The notes below the pieces were generated by a model, which saw nothing but the letters and a program-made list of their open reading frames with translations, searched no databases and was not told where the DNA came from. A program made the position numbers and the translations under genes. From Pedobacter sp. FW305-3-2-15-E-R2A2 (GTDB taxonomy: Bacteria; Bacteroidota; Bacteroidia; Sphingobacteriales; Sphingobacteriaceae), in the NCBI RefSeq assembly GCF_038446955.1, contig NZ_CP151803.1:4092001-4156000 (forward strand): DNA of 64,000 nucleotides, written 5' to 3'. Position 1 is the stretch's first letter. Each line of letters begins with the position of its first letter. Shown here one piece after another: positions 1-9,755 of this stretch.

Positions 1-486
1 GATTTCATCCAATCGAAGCAACACAAATTTCTTATCAGATTTGATATAGATCTGCCCGGGTTCAGTAGCCACATTTGGAACTGGGCTTGCTGTTGCGGTT
101 CCAACGTTAGTTTTTGTTCCAGCGTTACTTTTTAAAGTATGCTCTGCGAGTGCCCGGTTTACGGCTTTTAAAAAGCGGTCAAAGTGAAAGGGTTTTAACA
201 GATAGTCACAAACATCCAGATCGAAACTCTCCAAAGCATGTTCTTCATAGGCAGAAGTAATGATGATCAGGGGACGCTGTTGCAATGTTCTTAAAAAATC
301 CAGGCCATTCAGCTTAGGCATCCGGATATCCAGAAAAATGAGGTCTACCGTATTCTTGCTTAAAAACTCCAACGCTTCTGTCGCCCGGTAACACTGTCCG
401 ATGTTCGCTAAAAAAGAGACATCTGATAGGTATTTCAAGATCACATCGTGTGCCAGAGGTTCATCATCAACGATTAAACAGCGCAT
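1..486 (-). CDS. LytTR-type response regulator, C-terminus outside window
   Basis: This is the N-terminal part of a two-component response regulator; the reading frame is open from the ATG at 486 to the window edge. The receiver domain begins MRCLIVDDEP, giving the acidic pocket. The phosphoacceptor Asp lies in LIFLDIRMP (about residue 53), and the conserved Lys in DYLLKPFHF near residue 100. A Thr/Pro-rich linker follows, and the start of a LytTR-like DNA-binding domain is visible (IYIKSDKKFVLLRLDE). The gene starts two bases after the stop of the upstream histidine kinase, so the two are surely co-transcribed and form a cognate pair. The targets cannot be seen here; the divergent ABC exporter is one possibility, by proximity only. 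Confidence 0.9.
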   Translation of the reverse strand, partial: MRCLIVDDEPLAHDVILKYLSDVSFLANIGQCYRATEALEFLSKNTVDLIFLDIRMPKLNGLDFLRTLQQRPLIIITSAYEEHALESFDLDVCDYLLKPFHFDRFLKAVNRALAEHTLKSNAGTKTNVGTATASPVPNVATEPGQIYIKSDKKFVLLRLDEI

Positions 487-488
487 GC

Positions 489-1985
489 TCATAACAGGTT
501 CAGGTATAATTCCGCCTTAAAAATAGGTTTATTTATTTCTGTTTTCAGCAGGTGTTCGCCAGGATACAACAAAGCCAGCCTTCTTTCCAGATTTATCAAA
601 CCAATGCCCGGAGTTTTTCCGACTGCCGGTTGCTCAAATGAATTTTCACAGCTGAAATAAAGTACTCCGGCTTTACATTTCAGGAAAAGCTTCAATACCG
701 CGCCCTCTTCTGCTGGCTCGATGCCATGCTTAAAAGCGTTTTCTACAAAAATGATCAACAGTAAGGGTGCAATGGGCTGCGCTTCATTGTCGATATCGAT
801 CACAAATTCCAGGCTCAGGTTCCTCCTCAGCCTTAGCCGTTGCAACTGTATATAATCCTGGATATATTTTACTTCTTCCGCAATTCCCACCAGATCTTCT
901 TTACCTCTGTAAATCACGTAACGCATCAATTCAGAGAGCTGGAGAATGCTCTCCGGCGCTTCTTTTGCCTGTTGCAGACTTAATGCGTACAGGTTATTCA
1001 GCGTATTGAAGAAGAAATGCGGGTTCAGCTGTTGTCTCAGCAAATCCAGCTCTGTCTGTGTTTTTTCCTTTTCCAGTGCAACGATCCGGCTGTTTTGCCT
1101 TGCCCATTGCAGGGCCAGTACGATGGGCAGACTGACCACCATAATTCCTGCCGCTGAAAACGCATTTTCCATTTTAAAAGGATTGCTGGAAATGGTTTCT
1201 CCCATGAGGCTGTTGATCGGCAGGCTGATTAGAAATTGCCCGAGGACAGGATATAAAAGGGCTACTGTGGCCAATAGGCTCAACGCATACATCACCCTTC
1301 CCTGTTCTTTTAGAATTCTGGAAACCAGAAAATGACTGTTGATATAAAACAACAGGTAACCACAGAGGTACATCAATAGAAACTGAAAGCTATAGCTCAG
1401 GAAAGTCCAGAAGTTATGGAAGATCAAGCGGAAGTTCAGTTCGAGGTAAATCAGGAGGTAACCCTTTTCCAGGTACTCCGGCTTTTCCAGTGAAGAAACA
1501 CCCATTGCACCCAGCATCACCGAAACCAACACCAGACTGAGGAGGATGGCGCCGTCCAGATCCAGTCTTTTTAGCCAGTTCACATGCTTTACCTGCAGTT
1601 GATAGTAACGGTTAACCTCCAGTATCACTTCCAATACCAGTGCAGAAATACCAGATACAAAGATGACGCCTTCAAAAAAGCCCCAGGGTTTTAGCCAGAT
1701 CGTGAGGAGCGTACTGACCGGCAGACAAACACCAAAACAAATCAGCCAATAACCGATATAGCGTTTCCTGCTGAAGCGGGCCTTTAACCCGGCTTTATGC
1801 CAGGAGAAAAGCAGTGCAGGAAGCTGAGCCATACCAAAAACAAGAATTCCTTTAAAATAGTTGCTCCAGCTGGAATCGGCCTCTTCCAGGTTGTAAAGAA
1901 TGGCAATCCAAAGGACCAGACCTACAAAAAAAAGAAATTCCTGATGCCGGAAGATCCGGTTTGATTTAGCTGATAATTTACTCAT
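489..1985 (-). CDS. LytS/YehU-type sensor histidine kinase
   Basis: This is an inner-membrane sensor kinase of the His_kinase (LytS/YehU) family. Roughly the first 300 residues hold about eight hydrophobic segments and no recognisable ligand domain. They are followed by the phosphoacceptor box QQLNPHFFFNTLNNLY (His near residue 325), an N-box FVENAFKHG near 415 and a glycine box TPGIGLINLERR near 462. A GTG two codons upstream is possible, but the ATG at 1985 is preferred. The partner regulator follows with a two-base gap. The divergent ABC exporter begins about 200 bp away. The stimulus is unknown; the family often senses peptides, cell-wall stress or small metabolites. Confidence 0.9.
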   Translation of the reverse strand: MSKLSAKSNRIFRHQEFLFFVGLVLWIAILYNLEEADSSWSNYFKGILVFGMAQLPALLFSWHKAGLKARFSRKRYIGYWLICFGVCLPVSTLLTIWLKPWGFFEGVIFVSGISALVLEVILEVNRYYQLQVKHVNWLKRLDLDGAILLSLVLVSVMLGAMGVSSLEKPEYLEKGYLLIYLELNFRLIFHNFWTFLSYSFQFLLMYLCGYLLFYINSHFLVSRILKEQGRVMYALSLLATVALLYPVLGQFLISLPINSLMGETISSNPFKMENAFSAAGIMVVSLPIVLALQWARQNSRIVALEKEKTQTELDLLRQQLNPHFFFNTLNNLYALSLQQAKEAPESILQLSELMRYVIYRGKEDLVGIAEEVKYIQDYIQLQRLRLRRNLSLEFVIDIDNEAQPIAPLLLIIFVENAFKHGIEPAEEGAVLKLFLKCKAGVLYFSCENSFEQPAVGKTPGIGLINLERRLALLYPGEHLLKTEINKPIFKAELYLNLL

Positions 1986-2192
1986 AAACACTTAAAGAGG
2001 TATAAAGGAAGGCTGAATATGTGGCAACTACAAATCTTAATGACAAACGTCCTGATTTTAATGATGAAGGTAAAAGAATGCGGATATCAGTCAATAATGG
2101 CCGTTCATCACGACACTTCCCTCCTTCCTCACTTATAATTGCTCGGCCTTCCCAGCCCTGCTAATTTACATCCAATTCATACCAACACGATT

Positions 2193-3095
2193 ATGTACAG
2201 ATTACAAATCATCGGGCTCAATAAGAGCTATAGCAAAGGGATCAAAGCTTTAGACCACGTTTCCCTAAATATTTCAAACGGCTTATTCGGGCTTCTGGGA
2301 CCTAACGGCGCAGGCAAATCCTCCTTAATGCGAACCCTGGCCACCCTGCAACGTCCTGACAGCGGGCAGGTATTATTTTCCGGAACAGATATTCACCTTC
2401 ATCCCCAGGAACTGCGCAGTCAGCTGGGCTACCTGCCACAGGATTTTGGTGTCTATCCCCGAATTTCCGCCATGGATTTACTGGACCACCTCGCACTGTT
2501 AAAAGGTTTACTCAACAAAAGAGAGCGAACACAACAGGTGATGGCCTTATTACAGCAAACCAATCTATATGAGGTTCGTAAACAATTCGTCAGCACCTTC
2601 TCCGGAGGGATGAAACAACGCTTTGGCATTGCACAGGCCCTGTTGGGAAATCCACAGCTGATCATCGTAGATGAACCTACCGCAGGACTGGATCCACAGG
2701 AACGCAACCGCTTTCATGACCTCCTGAGCGAAATCGGGGAACAGGTGGTGGTCCTGCTTTCCACCCATATCGTGGAGGATGTAAAAGACCTTTGCCCTGA
2801 AATGGCGGTGATGGCCCAGGGGAAGGTGATCCTTCAGGGCAAACCGGCAGAATTGACAGAAACCCTAAAGGGACAGGTATGGCGCAAAACGGTCTCCAAA
2901 GAGGTATCTAAAATCTATCAATCATCGTTAAACGTGATCTCCACCCGAAGCTTAATGGGCAAAACACAATTGCATGTATTGGCAGAAAGTTGCCCGGACA
3001 CAGGATTTGAACCTTTCTATCCAGGGATGGAAGAGGTTTATTTTTCTGCCTTGTTTGGCGCGCAGGGAGCCGGAAAGGAAGGTACATCATGTTAA
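2193..3095 (+). CDS. ABC transporter ATP-binding protein
   Basis: This is the nucleotide-binding subunit of an ABC-2 type exporter. The Walker A motif is GPNGAGKSS near residue 37, the signature is FSGGMKQR near 137, and Walker B is LIIVDEPTAGLDP near 155 with the switch His in LLSTHIVED. The tail of about 80 residues is typical of exporter ATPases of this class. The ATG at 2193 is preferred because the protein then begins MYRLQIIGLNKSY, the usual start of the family; a longer frame from 2139 would add 18 unlike residues. The stop overlaps the start of the permease gene by 7 bp, which implies translational coupling. Confidence 0.92.
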   Translation: MYRLQIIGLNKSYSKGIKALDHVSLNISNGLFGLLGPNGAGKSSLMRTLATLQRPDSGQVLFSGTDIHLHPQELRSQLGYLPQDFGVYPRISAMDLLDHLALLKGLLNKRERTQQVMALLQQTNLYEVRKQFVSTFSGGMKQRFGIAQALLGNPQLIIVDEPTAGLDPQERNRFHDLLSEIGEQVVVLLSTHIVEDVKDLCPEMAVMAQGKVILQGKPAELTETLKGQVWRKTVSKEVSKIYQSSLNVISTRSLMGKTQLHVLAESCPDTGFEPFYPGMEEVYFSALFGAQGAGKEGTSC

Positions 3096-6000
3096 GGCCC
3101 ATGCTTTGGTTTGAGTTGAAGTACCACTTTAGCCAGATTACGTTTAAGATTGCGGTCCTCCTGTTTTTTATATTGGGACTCCTATCCACGACCTTGAGTT
3201 TCGGCAGTGAAGAAGTACATAAAAATGCACCTTATGTGGTCAGTACGATGGTGGGCTTACTGGCTTTGTTCTCCATTTTTGTAAGCACATTGTTCTGCGC
3301 AAATGTGGTGCTGAGAGATACCACGTATAAAATGGAATCCCTCTTGTTTACTACAGGCATCAAACGCCTGCCTTATTTCACGATCAGAATTCTGGGACTT
3401 ATCATTTCCGTATTTATGATCCTGGCCATTGCAGTACTGGGGCTATTTACGGCTTCCCTGTTCCAGAATCCGGCTCAGCTTGGCCCCTTTAATCCGGTAT
3501 ATTTCCTGCAACCACTTTTTGTACTTGCATTACCAACAGTAGTATTGATCAGCAGTCTCCTTTTTGCAGTGGCCATCCTGAGCAGAAATGTGAAACTGGT
3601 TTATGTATCCGGAGTGCTGCTGTATGTGTTATACTTACTGGGCTCCATTCTCGGAAACTCACCCTTAATTGCCAATTCCGCACTAAAGCTGACAGAGCCG
3701 GATCTGTTGACGGTCTTAGCGGACCCTTTCGGACTGGCGCCGTTTTTTCAGGAAACACGTTCCTGGACCACCGCCCAGCGCAATGGACAGCTCTTTGGAC
3801 TTCAGGGCGATTTTCTGCTGAACCGCCTGGCCTGGACCGGAGTTGCGTTGTTACTTTTGGCGATCAGCTATCGCTATTTCAAATTTCGCGCTTCCTCAGC
3901 GGTGAAAAGCAAAGGTACAAAGACAATAACCGGAGCGGTGGAAAAGGTCTGGTACAGAAGGCATCGGGTCCAGCCCTCGGGCAACAGCTATTATCAGGCG
4001 GCATTCCGGCAACAACTCCAACTGGAAATCAGCGCAGTATTCAAACACCTTCCTTTTTTTCTGATGTTACTGATCTGGGCCTTCCTGATGACGATAGAGC
4101 TAAAGGACCATCTTTTCAGCGGGTTCTACGACATCCATTCCTATCCTGTCGCTGAAATCATCGTAGAACAGCTGATGGCGGTTCGTCCGGCAATGTTACT
4201 GATCGTCTTTTATGCTGCTGAACTCATCTGCCGGGAACGCAGTGTCAATATACAATCCCTGGTTTACAGCAGTCCTGCGCCAAACCTGATTTTCTGGGCT
4301 TCCAAGGCAGTTACGCTTGGGCTGATGGTCCTGGCCATCATCAGCCTCAATATTGGCATTGGGGTAGCCACACCCCTTTTCAATGGACAGTTGAACATTG
4401 ACCTGCCGGCTTACCTTTCTTTGTACTATTACTCGGGTGTGCCTTTATTCTTATTTGCATTGCTGGCGGTATTCATCCAGACCTTAATCCCCAACAAATA
4501 CCTGGGCATGATGGTCAACCTCTGTGTTGCCGGATTGATTTCATTTAGCCGAAGTATAGGAATTGAACATTACCTGTTGCGTTATGCAAGTGTGCCCCGT
4601 CTGGAATATTCCAAACTAAACGGCTTTGGGCATTATGCGATGGCTTTCAACTGGTATATGGTCTACTGGACCGCTTTTGCCTTGATGCTGTCTCTCCTGG
4701 CCATTTCCATGTGGCAGAATGGCCGGCAACATAGTTTTAAGGAACGCATAAAGTCCATCGGAAAACACTGGACAAAAACAGGCCGGTTGGTTTTCGCCCT
4801 AAGCCTGGCCGTATGGCTCGGCTCGGGAGTTTACATTTACCAGCAGACGAACATCATTGGAAAATACAAAAGCAGTCAGGCACAGCAGGACTGGCAATTG
4901 CGTTATGAAAAAAAGTATAAAGCGCTGGATAGCCTTCCCCAGCCGGTCATCACCGCTGTAAAAACCCAGATCGCCCTTTATCCGGAGGATCAAAAATATA
5001 CGGTCAGCGGCAGTTACCTGATGAAGAATGAATCTGAAAAGCCGATTTCAAAGATCTGGCTAAGCATAGATCAGGAGGTGCATAAGGCAAGCTTCAACAT
5101 CGAAACCGAGGCCAAACAGGTCCATGATGATGAATTTGACCAATACTGGATTTCTTTGAAACAGCCCTTATTACCCGGGACAAGCTTAAAGATGTCCTTT
5201 TCTATGGAAGTTATCCGTACCGGATTTATGCCTTTTAACAATGAAAACTCCCTGCTCAAAAACGGAAGTTATATTGAATTGGAGAAATACCTGCCCTCAG
5301 TTGGTTATAACAGCGGAATTGAAAATGATGATGCCATTGCCAGGAAAAAAGCAGGGTTACCGGAAATGCAGTCCATGGCGAATATTCCAGATCAACAGTA
5401 CCATTTAATCGATTATGAGAGTACGATTTCTACGCTTCCGGATCAGTATGTAGTCAGCGTAGGCACTTTACAGCACAGTTGGACGGCGAACAAACGCAGG
5501 TATTTCCATTATAAAACCGAAAAACCGGTTAACTTTATGCTGGCTTTCAGCTCGGCAAAGTACAGCCAAACAAAAGCACTGTACAAAGGCATGGAGCTAA
5601 AGGTATTTTATCAGGAAGGACATGAATATAATGTTCCAGCCATCCTGCAGGGCATGAAAGATGCGCTGGACTATGGAAACCAGCATTTCAGCCCCTACCC
5701 TTTAAAACAGCTTGTTTTTGCAGAAATCCCGCAATATCGTGGTGCTGCAACAGCCTATCCGGGGGTCTTGTTCGGCTCCGAAAAAATCATATTTCTAAGC
5801 GATTACCGTGATACTTCCAAGGTGAATTATACCTATGCAACCACAGCACATGAGACGGCACATCAATGGTGGGCACATCAGCTTTCTCCTGCCAACGCTC
5901 CGGGCGCGGCTTTCCTTACGGAGTCATTGGCAAAATATACAGAAGCCAAAGTCGTAGAGCATCGTTTTGGAAAAGCTTATTTAAGTCCATACTTAAAAGC

Positions 6001-6622
6001 GGATAATCTATTGTATTTCAACATGCGCAATATGTCTGATCAGGAGCTACCTCTGGCCATAACTTCAGACCAGGCCTTTGTCCGTTACCAGAAAGGAGGA
6101 CTCAGCCTGTATGCAATTTCTGAAGCCATTGGAGAGGAACAGCTCAGTGCAGCTTTACGCAGGCTGCTTGATAAACATAGCGCTCCGGGAAGAAAAGCCC
6201 TGGCTGAGGACCTGATACAGGAGTTGCAACTCGGCGCTTCAGCGCCCCAGAAGCAGGTCATCGACGAAGCCCTGAGGAAAGTCATCACTTATTCGTTAAA
6301 AATCAAAGCCTTAAATTGTAAACCGTTAAAAGATGGCCGATACCGCGTTACCCTACAGGTCAACATTGATAAAAACGAGTTACAGGCATCCGGGCAAAAA
6401 GCGTTATCGGTCAATGAAGATTTTGGCATCGCCTTTTTTGAGCATCAGCCAGGAAGCTGGGACCAACGTCCAAACCCTTTCTATCTTCAGAAACACCATT
6501 TCAATAAAAAAGAAACGATCATGACCATTGTTCTTAATAAAAAGCCCAAATCAACAGGGATCGACCCTTATGGTTATGTGCTGGATCAAGACCAAAGCGA
6601 TAATATGCAGGAAGTCAAATAA
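3089..6622 (+). CDS. ABC-2 permease fused to an M1-like aminopeptidase domain
   Basis: This is a 1177-residue fusion. About the first 580 residues form two sets of six or so membrane helices split by a soluble loop, as in ABC-2 permeases. The C-terminal half is an M1 (gluzincin) peptidase-like region. It carries the zinc motif HETAH at residues 921-925, then a Glu in FLTESLAKY twenty residues later, and an exopeptidase-type loop RGAATAYPG near 890. The Glu spacing is one residue longer than usual in M1 enzymes. The gene overlaps the ATPase gene by 7 bp. ABC-2/M1 fusions recur in Bacteroidota, and the substrate is unknown. The peptidase probably faces the periplasm and could process an exported peptide. 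Confidence 0.85.
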   Translation: MLRPMLWFELKYHFSQITFKIAVLLFFILGLLSTTLSFGSEEVHKNAPYVVSTMVGLLALFSIFVSTLFCANVVLRDTTYKMESLLFTTGIKRLPYFTIRILGLIISVFMILAIAVLGLFTASLFQNPAQLGPFNPVYFLQPLFVLALPTVVLISSLLFAVAILSRNVKLVYVSGVLLYVLYLLGSILGNSPLIANSALKLTEPDLLTVLADPFGLAPFFQETRSWTTAQRNGQLFGLQGDFLLNRLAWTGVALLLLAISYRYFKFRASSAVKSKGTKTITGAVEKVWYRRHRVQPSGNSYYQAAFRQQLQLEISAVFKHLPFFLMLLIWAFLMTIELKDHLFSGFYDIHSYPVAEIIVEQLMAVRPAMLLIVFYAAELICRERSVNIQSLVYSSPAPNLIFWASKAVTLGLMVLAIISLNIGIGVATPLFNGQLNIDLPAYLSLYYYSGVPLFLFALLAVFIQTLIPNKYLGMMVNLCVAGLISFSRSIGIEHYLLRYASVPRLEYSKLNGFGHYAMAFNWYMVYWTAFALMLSLLAISMWQNGRQHSFKERIKSIGKHWTKTGRLVFALSLAVWLGSGVYIYQQTNIIGKYKSSQAQQDWQLRYEKKYKALDSLPQPVITAVKTQIALYPEDQKYTVSGSYLMKNESEKPISKIWLSIDQEVHKASFNIETEAKQVHDDEFDQYWISLKQPLLPGTSLKMSFSMEVIRTGFMPFNNENSLLKNGSYIELEKYLPSVGYNSGIENDDAIARKKAGLPEMQSMANIPDQQYHLIDYESTISTLPDQYVVSVGTLQHSWTANKRRYFHYKTEKPVNFMLAFSSAKYSQTKALYKGMELKVFYQEGHEYNVPAILQGMKDALDYGNQHFSPYPLKQLVFAEIPQYRGAATAYPGVLFGSEKIIFLSDYRDTSKVNYTYATTAHETAHQWWAHQLSPANAPGAAFLTESLAKYTEAKVVEHRFGKAYLSPYLKADNLLYFNMRNMSDQELPLAITSDQAFVRYQKGGLSLYAISEAIGEEQLSAALRRLLDKHSAPGRKALAEDLIQELQLGASAPQKQVIDEALRKVITYSLKIKALNCKPLKDGRYRVTLQVNIDKNELQASGQKALSVNEDFGIAFFEHQPGSWDQRPNPFYLQKHHFNKKETIMTIVLNKKPKSTGIDPYGYVLDQDQSDNMQEVK

Positions 6623-6767
6623 GTAGCCGATCTAAGTACCGGGATCGGGGCAAATGCTCCGGTTCCGATAGCTAATACCGCTCAAATTTGCTACCTTTCG
6701 GCCTTCCCTGCTTTAAAAAAAACAGCAACAAAAACTCCGGCAGGGAAGCATTAAAATTCAGCAATAA

Positions 6768-7727
6768 ATGAGAATAACATCATCCCTACTATTAACCCTT
6801 ACTTTTTTCGTACTCACAGGCCAGGCACAGAAATCCAGCATTGCCATTACCCGTCATTTTAGTGGAAAAATCGACAAGTATCCTATAGAAATGACCATTA
6901 CCAGCTATGCTGGCAAAGATTCCATCAGCGGAAGTTATTACTATACCAAAAGCGGGAGTAACAACGCGATCCATTTAAAAGGAACCTTAAACAACAATAC
7001 CCTTACCCTCACTGAAGTTAACTACACGGTAAAAAACGAAAAGCTAATCACGACCATATCGGGCTATCTCACCCTGGAAATGGGTAAAAACTGGGAATTA
7101 TCCGGGGTATGGGCAAATGCGAAAGCAGATAAAAAACTTGCGGCTTCCTTAGTTTGCCGGGAAAACAAACAAGCTTATAACCCAATCAAACACAGGTACA
7201 AATTCTCACAATATACCATCGATAAATCTACGGTCAACTACCCGGATTGGAAAATTGACAAGATCAAAGGACTGGATATCTTTAATGAAAAAGGAAGTTT
7301 GATTCAATCCTTAAAAGGCTTTGATGAATACATCTATGACAGAACCGCGGAACTGGAACTCGAAGACCTAAATTTCGACGGCTTACTGGACCTAAAGATA
7401 CAAACCTACCTGCCCGAGCAAACAAAAGGAGATATCGCTTATCTGTATTACCTCTACCACCCGATTCAAAAGAAATACATCCGCAGTCCGGAACTCGAAG
7501 AACTGGAAGTTTTAAGTTTTGATGCTAAAAACAAGCTGATCCTGAAAAACTATGCAGATGGAAGCGGCAATGAATCCACACACAGCTACAAATGGCTGGA
7601 TGGCAAGTTCTACCTCATAAAAAAAGTAAGTGATTTCGAAAACGACAATGCCACCCATTACGAAGAATACAAAATCATCAATAAGAAATCCATATTGGTC
7701 AAGTCCTACAAGTCCAGGGGACAATAA
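6768..7727 (+). CDS. Secreted hypothetical protein, XAC2610-like C-terminus
   Basis: The 319-residue product has a clear Sec signal peptide (hydrophobic stretch SLLLTLTFFVLTGQAQ, cleavage probably after AQA/GQA). The middle is a beta-rich region with repeated Tyr/Thr-rich strands. The segment ELEDLNFDGLLDLKIQTYL resembles the Asn/Asp-rich calcium-like motif of XAC2610-type proteins. It lies 145 bp after the ABC/peptidase gene on the same strand. No enzyme motif is visible, and a periplasmic or outer-membrane location is likely. The function is not known. Confidence 0.7.
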   Translation: MRITSSLLLTLTFFVLTGQAQKSSIAITRHFSGKIDKYPIEMTITSYAGKDSISGSYYYTKSGSNNAIHLKGTLNNNTLTLTEVNYTVKNEKLITTISGYLTLEMGKNWELSGVWANAKADKKLAASLVCRENKQAYNPIKHRYKFSQYTIDKSTVNYPDWKIDKIKGLDIFNEKGSLIQSLKGFDEYIYDRTAELELEDLNFDGLLDLKIQTYLPEQTKGDIAYLYYLYHPIQKKYIRSPELEELEVLSFDAKNKLILKNYADGSGNESTHSYKWLDGKFYLIKKVSDFENDNATHYEEYKIINKKSILVKSYKSRGQ

Positions 7728-7792
7728 TTTAGTTGTTCTTTGCTTCCCTTTGTGTAAATTTAAATTAACCAAAAACAAAGGCAGCACATTTC

Positions 7793-8830
7793 ATGGCCAT
7801 GAACAGAAGAATGCAGTTCAAGATAAAACAACTTTGCATCATCATCGTTTCCTGGATGATCATCGGTTTTATCATTGCCCTATATGATCACCTCGTACTG
7901 ATGACCCATAGTGCACAGGGGCCCGCCCCTGGCTATTCTTTTCCAATAGCGCTTGCTATAAATATGGGCGCCGGACTCTTCGGAGCCATAGTTGGCGGCA
8001 GTGTCCTGGTCTTTTACATCAATGTCAAATACCAGGATAAATCCTATGCCTATACCGTTATTGCTGTAACCCTTTCCTTCATTCTTATCATTATCATCAT
8101 CAACGTCATCCTCACCTTGATGGGTAAGCCTGACCTGCTCAGAATGGCTAAAAACGGATTGGTATGGTCCGTCATAGTGGCCATCACTCAATTCCTCATA
8201 CAGATCAACAGCAAGTTTGGCCATGGCATTTTCTGGGACATCATCCGCGGAAAATACAATATCCCAAAAGAAGAGCGCAGAATCTTCATGTTTCTGGACA
8301 TCAATTCCTCCACTAGTATCGCCGAAAAACTCGGCGACCAGAAATACCATGAGTTGTTAAAAGACTTCTTCAGCGACATTACCAATCCCATCATCGACAA
8401 TAAGGGCGAAATCTATCAATATGTTGGAGATGAAGTAGTCGTGGCCTGGAAATATGAAGATGGCATTGAAAACGGCAAATGCATCAATTGCTTTTTCGAC
8501 ATCAAAACACAGATCAACAGCCTCCGGGAGAAATACCTAAATCTTTATGGGGTGCTTCCCGCCTTTAAAGCAGGGATTCATTGCGGAAAGGTCATTGCCG
8601 GAGAAATCGGGATCATTAAAAGAGACATCACCTATTCCGGCGATGTGCTCAATACCACTTCCAGAATCCAAAGCCTTTGTAAAGAGTTTAACCAGGAAAT
8701 CATTGCCTCTGCAGACCTGATCACGGAACTTGGCATCACCAGCAATTACACCCTGCAGACTTTGGGCTCGATTAAGCTGAGGGGTAAGGAAAAAGAAATG
8801 ATGCTCGTCGCCCTGGCTCCTCTCCAATAA
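7793..8830 (+). CDS. Membrane-bound class III adenylate/guanylate cyclase
   Basis: The N-terminal 150 residues contain about four membrane helices. The C-terminal half is a class III cyclase homology domain. Metal-binding Asp residues lie in FLDINSSTS and YQYVGDEVVVAW. The purine and transition-state region is TYSGDVLNTTSRIQ, with Asn and Arg present, and GIHCGKVIAGEIG matches the central strand of the family. Lys and Asp at the apparent purine-contact positions favour ATP over GTP, but this is inference. A Crp/Fnr family gene sits far away at 42.1 kb and no link is shown. A hairpin terminator follows directly. Confidence 0.85.
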   Translation: MAMNRRMQFKIKQLCIIIVSWMIIGFIIALYDHLVLMTHSAQGPAPGYSFPIALAINMGAGLFGAIVGGSVLVFYINVKYQDKSYAYTVIAVTLSFILIIIIINVILTLMGKPDLLRMAKNGLVWSVIVAITQFLIQINSKFGHGIFWDIIRGKYNIPKEERRIFMFLDINSSTSIAEKLGDQKYHELLKDFFSDITNPIIDNKGEIYQYVGDEVVVAWKYEDGIENGKCINCFFDIKTQINSLREKYLNLYGVLPAFKAGIHCGKVIAGEIGIIKRDITYSGDVLNTTSRIQSLCKEFNQEIIASADLITELGITSNYTLQTLGSIKLRGKEKEMMLVALAPLQ

Positions 8831-8856
8831 AAAAGCCATCCGAAGATGGCCTTTTC
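8831..8856. terminator. Bidirectional hairpin terminator between convergent genes
   Basis: The arms GCCATC and GATGGC surround a CGAA tetraloop, flanked by A-rich and T-rich tracts on either side. It sits between the cyclase stop and the stop of the convergent tail-fibre-like gene, so it can serve both. Confidence 0.75.
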
Positions 8857-8881
8857 ACTGTATCAAAACTAAAAAAAACTA

Positions 8882-9319
8882 TTATTTGGATTTCTCTTTC
8901 AAGAGGGTCACTTCTTTCTTTAACAGCTCAATCTCGGCCTGCTGTTCTTTAATTGCAGCCACCAATACCGGAATCAGCTGTGCGGTTTCCACCTCATTGT
9001 AGCGCATGATCTTCGAATCGTTCTTTCCTGCAGGATAGCTCTTCGCACTTTCATAAACCATTGCCGGGAACTCCGATTGTACATTACTCGCTAAAAAGCC
9101 GTACTGCTGTCCCGCCGGAAGTTTCAGGAAATTGTATTTTTTGGTATCGTATTTAAAGGTCACCGGTTCCAGTTTTTTCAACTGCTCGGTAGAATGACCG
9201 ATCTTGTCGACATTTACTTTTAACGCGCTCTCGTCAATTTTTTGTGCCTGAACAGTTACTGCAGAAGCACACCATAAAAGTCCTAATACAGAACCTTTAA
9301 ATGCTAAAGGATATTTCAT
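8882..9319 (-). CDS. Secreted protein with phage-tail-fibre (S74 chaperone-like) domain
   Basis: The 145-residue protein has a signal peptide ending VQAQ. The body matches the intramolecular chaperone domain at the end of many tail-fibre and Bacteroidota surface proteins: an LKKLEPVTFKYD segment, QYGFLASNVQSEFP, and a C-terminal helix QQAEIELLKKEVTLLKEK that should form a coiled coil. Here the domain stands alone without a fibre body. Short solitary copies are common in Pedobacter-like genomes and their role is unknown. Confidence 0.7.
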   Translation of the reverse strand: MKYPLAFKGSVLGLLWCASAVTVQAQKIDESALKVNVDKIGHSTEQLKKLEPVTFKYDTKKYNFLKLPAGQQYGFLASNVQSEFPAMVYESAKSYPAGKNDSKIMRYNEVETAQLIPVLVAAIKEQQAEIELLKKEVTLLKEKSK

Positions 9320-9374
9320 ATAGATATAAATTAAAGTAGAAATTCTTGAATATTGGGATGTATTTTCGGGTGAT

Positions 9375-9677
9375 TTACCCTTTAAGATCCGGAGGCGGAT
9401 TGCTCAGTGTAATGTAGACCTTTGCCATATCAGGAAAGGAAAAAGGAGGAAATACGGGATCAATAAGAACCATTGAAACAGCCAGCATAGCAGGATCTGG
9501 AAAATCCTCATCCAGGACTTCTGCCCTTTCTCCTGCTTTCTGATCTTGCTCAGGAATTTCTTCCTCCTGCTGATCAGCAACCTGTTCCGTCTGACTAAAA
9601 ACAGCTGCATACAGCGGAGCACTCTTTACCAACAGGAAAGAGAACAGGAGCAGGAGACAGCTTAGTTTTTTAATCAC
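9375..9677 (-). CDS. Small secreted or membrane-anchored hypothetical protein
   Basis: The product has about 100 residues and begins with a hydrophobic stretch (LSCLLLLFSFLLVKSAPLYA) that reads as a signal peptide. It is followed by an acidic Gln/Glu-rich segment (EQVADQQEEEIPEQDQ) and a proline-rich tail. No ATG is present; the GTG at 9677 is the most sensible start, with a TTG five codons upstream as the alternative. It lies between two leftward genes and I recognise no family. It may be a small lipoprotein-like or regulator-associated product. Confidence 0.45.
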   Translation of the reverse strand: MIKKLSCLLLLFSFLLVKSAPLYAAVFSQTEQVADQQEEEIPEQDQKAGERAEVLDEDFPDPAMLAVSMVLIDPVFPPFSFPDMAKVYITLSNPPPDLKG

Positions 9678-9700
9678 GTTGCAAATTTGCAAAATAAAGA

Positions 9701-9734
9701 GGGGAAAATGGTCATACTTTCTCCATTTTCCCCC
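9701..9734 (-). terminator. Hairpin terminator of the glycerol operon
   Basis: The arms GGGGAAAATGG and CCATTTTCCCC pair perfectly around an 11-12 base loop, just downstream of the outer-membrane protein gene that ends the leftward operon. Confidence 0.65.
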
Positions 9735-9755
9735 TGAATTATTTAACCCGTCGCT

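Noticed and set aside
7880..8350. Long minus-strand frame of 156 codons inside the cyclase gene
   Set aside because: It is a shadow of the cyclase coding region with acidic low-complexity content and no motif.
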